From: an uncultured Prevotella sp.
Lineage (GTDB): Bacteria; Bacteroidota; Bacteroidia; Bacteroidales; Bacteroidaceae
Reading direction: 5' to 3'
Length of the DNA: 6,128 bases
Assembly (NCBI GenBank): GCA_938023885.1
Contig: CALJCU010000196.1
Span: 1-6,128, forward strand
Shown: piece after piece, positions 4,970 through 6,128 of the stretch
Position numbering within the stretch: position 1 is the first letter of the stretch
Layout: each line of letters starts with the position of its first letter
Notes under the pieces: model-generated
The model's input: only the letters and a program-made list of their open reading frames with translations
Database searches by the model: none
Told to the model about the DNA's origin: nothing
Translations under genes and position numbers: made by a program

Positions 4970-5986
4970 ATGGCAGAAACAGATTCCGCGGAGAAGCAGG
5001 CGAAGCTCAAAGCCCTGCAAGCCGCAATGAGTAAGATAGAAAAGGACTTCGGTAAAGGATCCATCATGAGGATGGGTGACGAGGTTGTTGAGAACGTCGA
5101 CGTCATCCCCACAGGCTCCATCGGCCTCGACCTCGCCCTCGGCGTAGGTGGCTACCCACGTGGCCGTATCATCGAGATCTACGGTCCCGAGTCATCCGGT
5201 AAGACAACACTTGCCATCACGGCCATCGCCGAGGCACAAAAACAAGGCGGCATCGCTGCATTCATCGACGCCGAGCATGCCTTTGACCGATTTTATGCTG
5301 AGAAGCTCGGTGTCGATGTCGACAACCTCTGGATATCACAACCTGACAACGGTGAGCAGGCACTGCAGATCGCGGACCAGCTTATCTCCTCATCAGCCAT
5401 CGACATCCTCGTTGTCGACTCAGTGGCAGCCCTCACACCGAAGAAAGAGATAGAGGGCGATATGGGTGACTCTGCCGTCGGCCTCCAGGCACGTCTGATG
5501 AGTCAGGCATTACGTAAGCTCACTGCCACTATATCGAAGACCAATACATGTTGTATTTTTATCAACCAATTGCGTGAGAAGATTGGTATAATGTTTGGTA
5601 ATCCTGAGACAACAACAGGTGGAAATGCACTGAAATTCTATGCCAGTGTTCGACTTGATATTCGTAAAGCAACAAGTTTAAAGGACGGAGACAATATTAT
5701 CGGCAACCATGTCCGTGTGAAAGTAGTAAAGAATAAGGTTGCTCCTCCATTCAGGAAGTCGGAATTTGACATCATGTTCGGTATCGGAATCAATAAGATT
5801 GGCGAGATCGTTGACCTTGGTGTAGATTACGACATTATTCAAAAGAGTGGTAGCTGGTATAGTTATAACGGTTCGAAATTAGGGCAAGGCCGTGACGCTA
5901 CCATGACTTTGCTGCGCGATAATCCCGAGCTTTGCGATGAGTTGGAAGGCTTAATAAAAGAGGCTATTAAGGCACATGCCGAGTAA
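4970..5986 (+). CDS. recA: RecA recombinase
   Basis: This 338-aa protein is the ATP-dependent strand-exchange protein of homologous recombination and DNA repair. Visible are the N-terminal helix region, IPTGSIGLDLALGVGG (46-61), Walker A GPESSGKT (72-79), DAEHAFD with the catalytic-type Glu102, Walker B ILVVDS (146-151), and loop L2 with INQLREKIG and FGNPETTTGGNALKFYASVR (209-228). The C-terminal domain ends KAHAE and lacks the long acidic tail of E. coli RecA. No key residue is missing. The ATG at 4970 is chosen because MAETDSAEKQAKLKALQ is a normal RecA start; a TTG-started frame from 4913 would translate the upstream repeat. The codon style switches near codon 178-185. Hand-counted GC3 is about 40 of 63 codons for residues 50-112 but about 21 of 64 for residues 184-247. 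No LexA-type box was recognised. Two strong hairpins follow the gene. Confidence 0.98.
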   Translation: MAETDSAEKQAKLKALQAAMSKIEKDFGKGSIMRMGDEVVENVDVIPTGSIGLDLALGVGGYPRGRIIEIYGPESSGKTTLAITAIAEAQKQGGIAAFIDAEHAFDRFYAEKLGVDVDNLWISQPDNGEQALQIADQLISSSAIDILVVDSVAALTPKKEIEGDMGDSAVGLQARLMSQALRKLTATISKTNTCCIFINQLREKIGIMFGNPETTTGGNALKFYASVRLDIRKATSLKDGDNIIGNHVRVKVVKNKVAPPFRKSEFDIMFGIGINKIGEIVDLGVDYDIIQKSGSWYSYNGSKLGQGRDATMTLLRDNPELCDELEGLIKEAIKAHAE

Positions 5987-6002
5987 AATAAGCGTAAGAA
6001 TG

Positions 6003-6033
6003 TAGAGGTAGTGGCATTTAGCCTGTACCTGTA
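6003..6033. terminator. Interrupted hairpin just after recA
   Basis: AGGTA (6006-6010) pairs with TACCT (6026-6030), and GGC (6013-6015) with GCC (6021-6023), around the loop ATTTA. A 2x2 internal loop lies between the two stems, and TA/TA flanks (6003-6004 and 6032-6033) extend the outer one. No T-run follows directly, so it is more likely an RNA-stabilising or processing stem than a terminator on its own. It may act together with the larger stem at 6046. Confidence 0.35.
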
Positions 6034-6045
6034 AAGAATAAAAAG

Positions 6046-6128
6046 ATAAGGCTTACACCGTATTCATGTTGTCTACGGGCTATTATGCCCCTGGTATACA
6101 GTGGATATGATGTAAGCCTTATGTTTTT
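6046..6128. terminator. Large structured terminator after recA, probably bidirectional
   Basis: ATAAGGCTTACA (6046-6057) and TGTAAGCCTTAT (6111-6122) form a perfect 12-bp stem, followed by GTTTTT at 6123-6128. On the minus strand the same stem is followed by CTTTTTATTCTTT, so it could stop transcription from both sides and suggests a convergent gene to the right. The 53-base loop folds further: GGGC (6077-6080) pairs with GCCC (6087-6090) around TATTAT. Below it, TAC/GTA (6074-6076 with 6094-6096) and TGT/ACA (6070-6072 with 6098-6100) can extend the arm. This nested arm is more than a plain terminator needs, so a small structured RNA is possible. Confidence 0.6.

Noticed and set aside
1..6128. 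CRISPR array, integrase attachment site or insertion sequence
   Set aside because: There are no regularly spaced direct repeats, no integrase or intact transposase frame, and no matching terminal repeats with target duplication.

Overview
The window reads as a chromosomal segment from a Bacteroidales bacterium, most likely Prevotellaceae (Prevotella or a close relative). The grounds are a RecA with the Bacteroidetes-type stretch AEHAFDRFYA, a fimbrillin-family lipoprotein, a small Bacteroidales-type peptide with a Y-x-x-P...SG pattern, a TAnnTTTG promoter element, and A/T-rich translation starts without Shine-Dalgarno sequences. No species can be named from sequence alone.

Region 1 (1-2326) is a surface or accessory locus. 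A 284-base leader holds several inverted repeats and no convincing gene. It is followed by a 70-aa peptide gene and, 5 bases later, a 607-aa lipoprotein: signal peptide with lipobox, fimbrillin-like N-terminal half, and a C-terminal FISUMP-like domain ending in ARSVIAF. The two genes are almost certainly co-transcribed. I found no good consensus promoter in front of them.

Region 2 (2327-2955) is about 630 bases without a solid gene. It holds a doubtful 59-aa plus-strand ORF and a minus-strand open stretch whose translation resembles the tail of a mobilisation relaxase, so it looks like decayed mobile DNA. Its right end carries a good Bacteroidetes promoter (TAAGTTTG, 2926-2933).

Region 3 (2956-4842) is GC-richer, core-genome-like sequence. 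It holds a conserved Bacteroidales protein of unknown function (probably DUF6621) and, 27 bases later, a saccharopine-dehydrogenase-fold enzyme that is probably carboxynorspermidine/carboxyspermidine dehydrogenase of spermidine synthesis. They form a likely two-gene operon.

Region 4 (4843-6128) starts with a spacer bounded by inverted GC-rich palindromic repeats (REP/REPIN-like), followed by recA (338 aa, intact) and two strong downstream hairpins. The second hairpin is a probable bidirectional terminator. The codon use of recA changes abruptly near its middle (about nt 5500-5525): hand-counted GC3 is about 63% before and about 33% after. This suggests intragenic recombination, or a chimeric assembly.

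There is no CRISPR array, rRNA, tRNA or intact insertion sequence. The most noteworthy items are the recA mosaic, the peptide-fimbrillin pair, the relaxase-like remnant, the inverted repeat pair before recA, and the elaborately folded region after recA.
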